Source of the DNA: an uncultured Olsenella sp.
Lineage (GTDB): Bacteria; Actinomycetota; Coriobacteriia; Coriobacteriales; Atopobiaceae
Direction of reading: 5' to 3'
Assembly (NCBI GenBank): GCA_900314535.1
Contig: OMVT01000002.1
Span: 62,001-126,000, forward strand
Length of the DNA: 64,000 bases
Made by a program: the position numbers and the translations under genes. This document shows positions 62,533-64,000 of the stretch, piece after piece. Each line of letters opens with the position of its first letter. The first letter of the stretch is position 1. The notes under the pieces are model-generated. The model was not told the DNA's origin, did no database searches, and saw only the letters and a list, made by a program, of their open reading frames with translations.

Positions 62533-63990
62533 CTATTCCTTCTTCTGCTTTTCCATCTTCTCCTGCTGGAGCTCGACGGCAGGCGTGCCCTTGGCTGCGC
62601 TCTCGTAGAGGGCAGAGACGCCTTCCTGGGCAATCTGCTGGGCACCCTTGACGGCCTCCACGACATCGGAATCCGGACCGCCCTTCGGCAGGACGAGGTT
62701 CAGGATGATAGCGACGATAGCGGTGACGATCACGGCAGAGTCGCCGAAGACCTCAGAGATCCACTCAGGCATGCCAGGACCAGCAAGGCAGCCGCTCGTG
62801 AGGGCGATGCCCATGCCAAGAGCGACCGAGAGGCCAGCAATCGAGGCATTGCGCGGGGTCAGGCCCTTCTGCGAGAGGATCCTGATGCCCGTCATCGTGA
62901 TCGTGCCGAAGACATTCACGGTAGCACCGCCGATGACAGCCTGCGGAATGCCGGAAAGGAGCGCGGCGAACTTCGGCAGGAGGCCTGCTGCAATGAGGAT
63001 CAGGGCTGCCGTCGTGAAGACGTTGCGGTTGATGACACGGGTCTGGGTGACGATGCCGACATTCTGGCCATAGGTCGAGGTCGGAAGGGCACCGAAGACG
63101 GCGCCGATAATCGAGAGGATGCCCTGGGAGATGATGCCGCCGGCAAGCTCCTGATCGGTCGGCTCGCGGTCCATGCCGCCCATCGAAGCGCCGGAGAAGT
63201 CGCCGATGGCCTGGACGGAAGCGACGACGTAGATGATCGAGATGCTTGCGATGGCAGAAGGCACGAACTTGACCTCGAAGGGCATGACGGACGGCAGCTG
63301 GAACCAGCCGGCAGAAGCGACATCGGAGAAGTTGACCATACCGAAGCAGAGGGCGACGGCGTAGCCGACGAGCATGCCGAAGAGAAGCGAGCCGAGCTTC
63401 GTCACGCCCTTCGTGAAGTTGCCGAAGTAGACGCAGGCAACGAGCGTGATGATTGCGACAATCCAGTTCTGGGCGCTGCCGAAGTTCGCAGAGCCCTTGC
63501 CTCCTGCCATGTAGCCGATAGCAACGGTATAGAGCGAAAGGCCGATGCAGAAGACGACCGTGCCGGTGACAACGGGCGGGAAGAGCTTCCTGATCTGCTT
63601 CAGGAAGATGCCGAAGACGATGGCCACAAGGCCGCCGATGAGCTCGGCGCCGATGATGGCACCGATACCGAAGCTGCCGCCGATCGAGGTGAGCGTCGGC
63701 ACATAGGCAAAGGAAGCGCCCATGATGATGGGGAGGCCAGAGCCGATCTTGCCATTGAAGAGCGGGTGTGCCTGGACAAGCGTGATGAGGCCTGCCATCA
63801 CCAGGGAGACCTGAATGAGCATCGTCTTCTCATCAGCCGTGAGGCCGCAGGTATTTGCGACGATGATGGCCGGCGTGATGATGCCGACAACGGCAGCCAC
63901 GACATGCTGCAGGGCAAGCGGCAGGAGCTCTCCTGCAGGCGGCTTTCCCTCTCTCTGGAACAGTACAGAATCTTTCGTGCTTTCGGCCAT
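62533..63990 (-). CDS. NCS2-family purine (xanthine/urate) permease
   Basis: 485 residues, complete; its promoter is outside the window. About 12-14 membrane segments. NCS2 blocks: GLPIIMGASFAYVPTLTSIG, the substrate-site motif VQAIGDFSGASMGG, GALPTSTYGQNVGIV (PxTTFxQNxG type) and PQAVIGGATVNVFG. The QNVG and the conserved QAIGD glutamate region place it with the xanthine/uric acid branch rather than uracil. Supplies substrate to the cluster. Confidence 0.94.
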   Translation of the reverse strand: MAESTKDSVLFQREGKPPAGELLPLALQHVVAAVVGIITPAIIVANTCGLTADEKTMLIQVSLVMAGLITLVQAHPLFNGKIGSGLPIIMGASFAYVPTLTSIGGSFGIGAIIGAELIGGLVAIVFGIFLKQIRKLFPPVVTGTVVFCIGLSLYTVAIGYMAGGKGSANFGSAQNWIVAIITLVACVYFGNFTKGVTKLGSLLFGMLVGYAVALCFGMVNFSDVASAGWFQLPSVMPFEVKFVPSAIASISIIYVVASVQAIGDFSGASMGGMDREPTDQELAGGIISQGILSIIGAVFGALPTSTYGQNVGIVTQTRVINRNVFTTAALILIAAGLLPKFAALLSGIPQAVIGGATVNVFGTITMTGIRILSQKGLTPRNASIAGLSVALGMGIALTSGCLAGPGMPEWISEVFGDSAVIVTAIVAIILNLVLPKGGPDSDVVEAVKGAQQIAQEGVSALYESAAKGTPAVELQQEKMEKQKKE

Positions 63991-64000
63991 ACGCCACCCT

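Overview
The window is GC-rich (roughly 58-60% by eye), gene-dense, and reads as a chromosomal segment of a strict anaerobe of the actinobacterial class Coriobacteriia (Olsenella/Collinsella-like gut bacterium). This assignment is inference. It rests on GC content, PTS sugar systems, 4Fe-4S and selenium/molybdenum enzymes, siroheme sulfite reductase, no respiratory genes, and Coriobacteria-like protein flavour. No rRNA, tRNA or CRISPR array was recognised.

Layout. (1) 1-1.8 kb: the 5' part of thiC behind a TPP riboswitch, and a divergent methyltransferase. (2) 1.9-9.4 kb: an accessory, decaying stretch. It holds a truncated esterase, a DUF4143 ATPase, a broken IS30, an intact AlbA/Schlafen-like regulator with a 23-bp perfect palindrome at its promoter, a second, degenerate copy of the TPP riboswitch region ending in a terminator, and IS21/IS5 remnants. 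(3) 9.4-14 kb: a beta-glucoside PTS operon (rpiR, EIIBC, phospho-beta-glucosidase, cytidylate-kinase-like protein). (4) 14.2-16.4 kb: a DUF202 membrane protein, then a decayed TSUP exporter and a decayed sulfatase. (5) 16.4-17.7 kb: an SPFH protein with a small ribbon-helix-helix protein. (6) 17.8-24.2 kb: one minus-strand operon with siroheme sulfite reductase, TusA, a ThiS-like sulfur carrier with a masked C-terminus (GGGR), E1-like ThiF/MoeB, JAMM protease, CbiK chelatase and a FecBCD-type ABC importer. It looks like protein-thiocarboxylate-based sulfur assimilation joined to tetrapyrrole/metal supply. (7) 24.5-28 kb: a LicT-type antiterminator, PTS EIIBC and a YdjC/ChbG deacetylase. (8) 28-32 kb: small or broken regulators, free-methionine-sulfoxide reductase, an SDR/AraC deletion chimera, and a ferredoxin-type aldo/keto reductase.

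(9) 32.1-44.2 kb: an assembly line for a selenium-modified molybdenum cofactor, on the minus strand from 43300 to 32138 (yedF, cysteine desulfurase-like, DUF3343, yqeB, selD, xdhC, modABC, moaA, moaC, MOSC, MoeA-like, mog), with yqeC divergent. (10) 44.2-64 kb: the enzymes that use the cofactor, an anaerobic purine/urate catabolic cluster: ridA, hyuA, a ModE-MocA fusion, arcC, ygeW, ygeY, ygeX, a 3-hydroxyacyl-CoA dehydrogenase, fused xdhD, a ferredoxin, ygfK, ssnA, a YheO-type regulator and an NCS2 xanthine/urate permease.

How they work together: the permease imports purine; XdhD with ferredoxin and YgfK handles purine redox steps; SsnA, HyuA and YgeY open and hydrolyse the rings; YgeW and ArcC would turn the carbamoyl end into carbamoyl phosphate and then ATP; YgeX turns 2,3-diaminopropionate into pyruvate and ammonia. 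The main new observation is a recurring near-palindrome, CAAACTTTTTGTTTG, found six times only in the 43-62 kb region, at fixed spacing from -10 elements of ygeX, ygeY and ssnA and also before the regulator gene and yqeC. It is a good candidate for the operator of a purine/selenium regulon controlled by the YheO-like protein.
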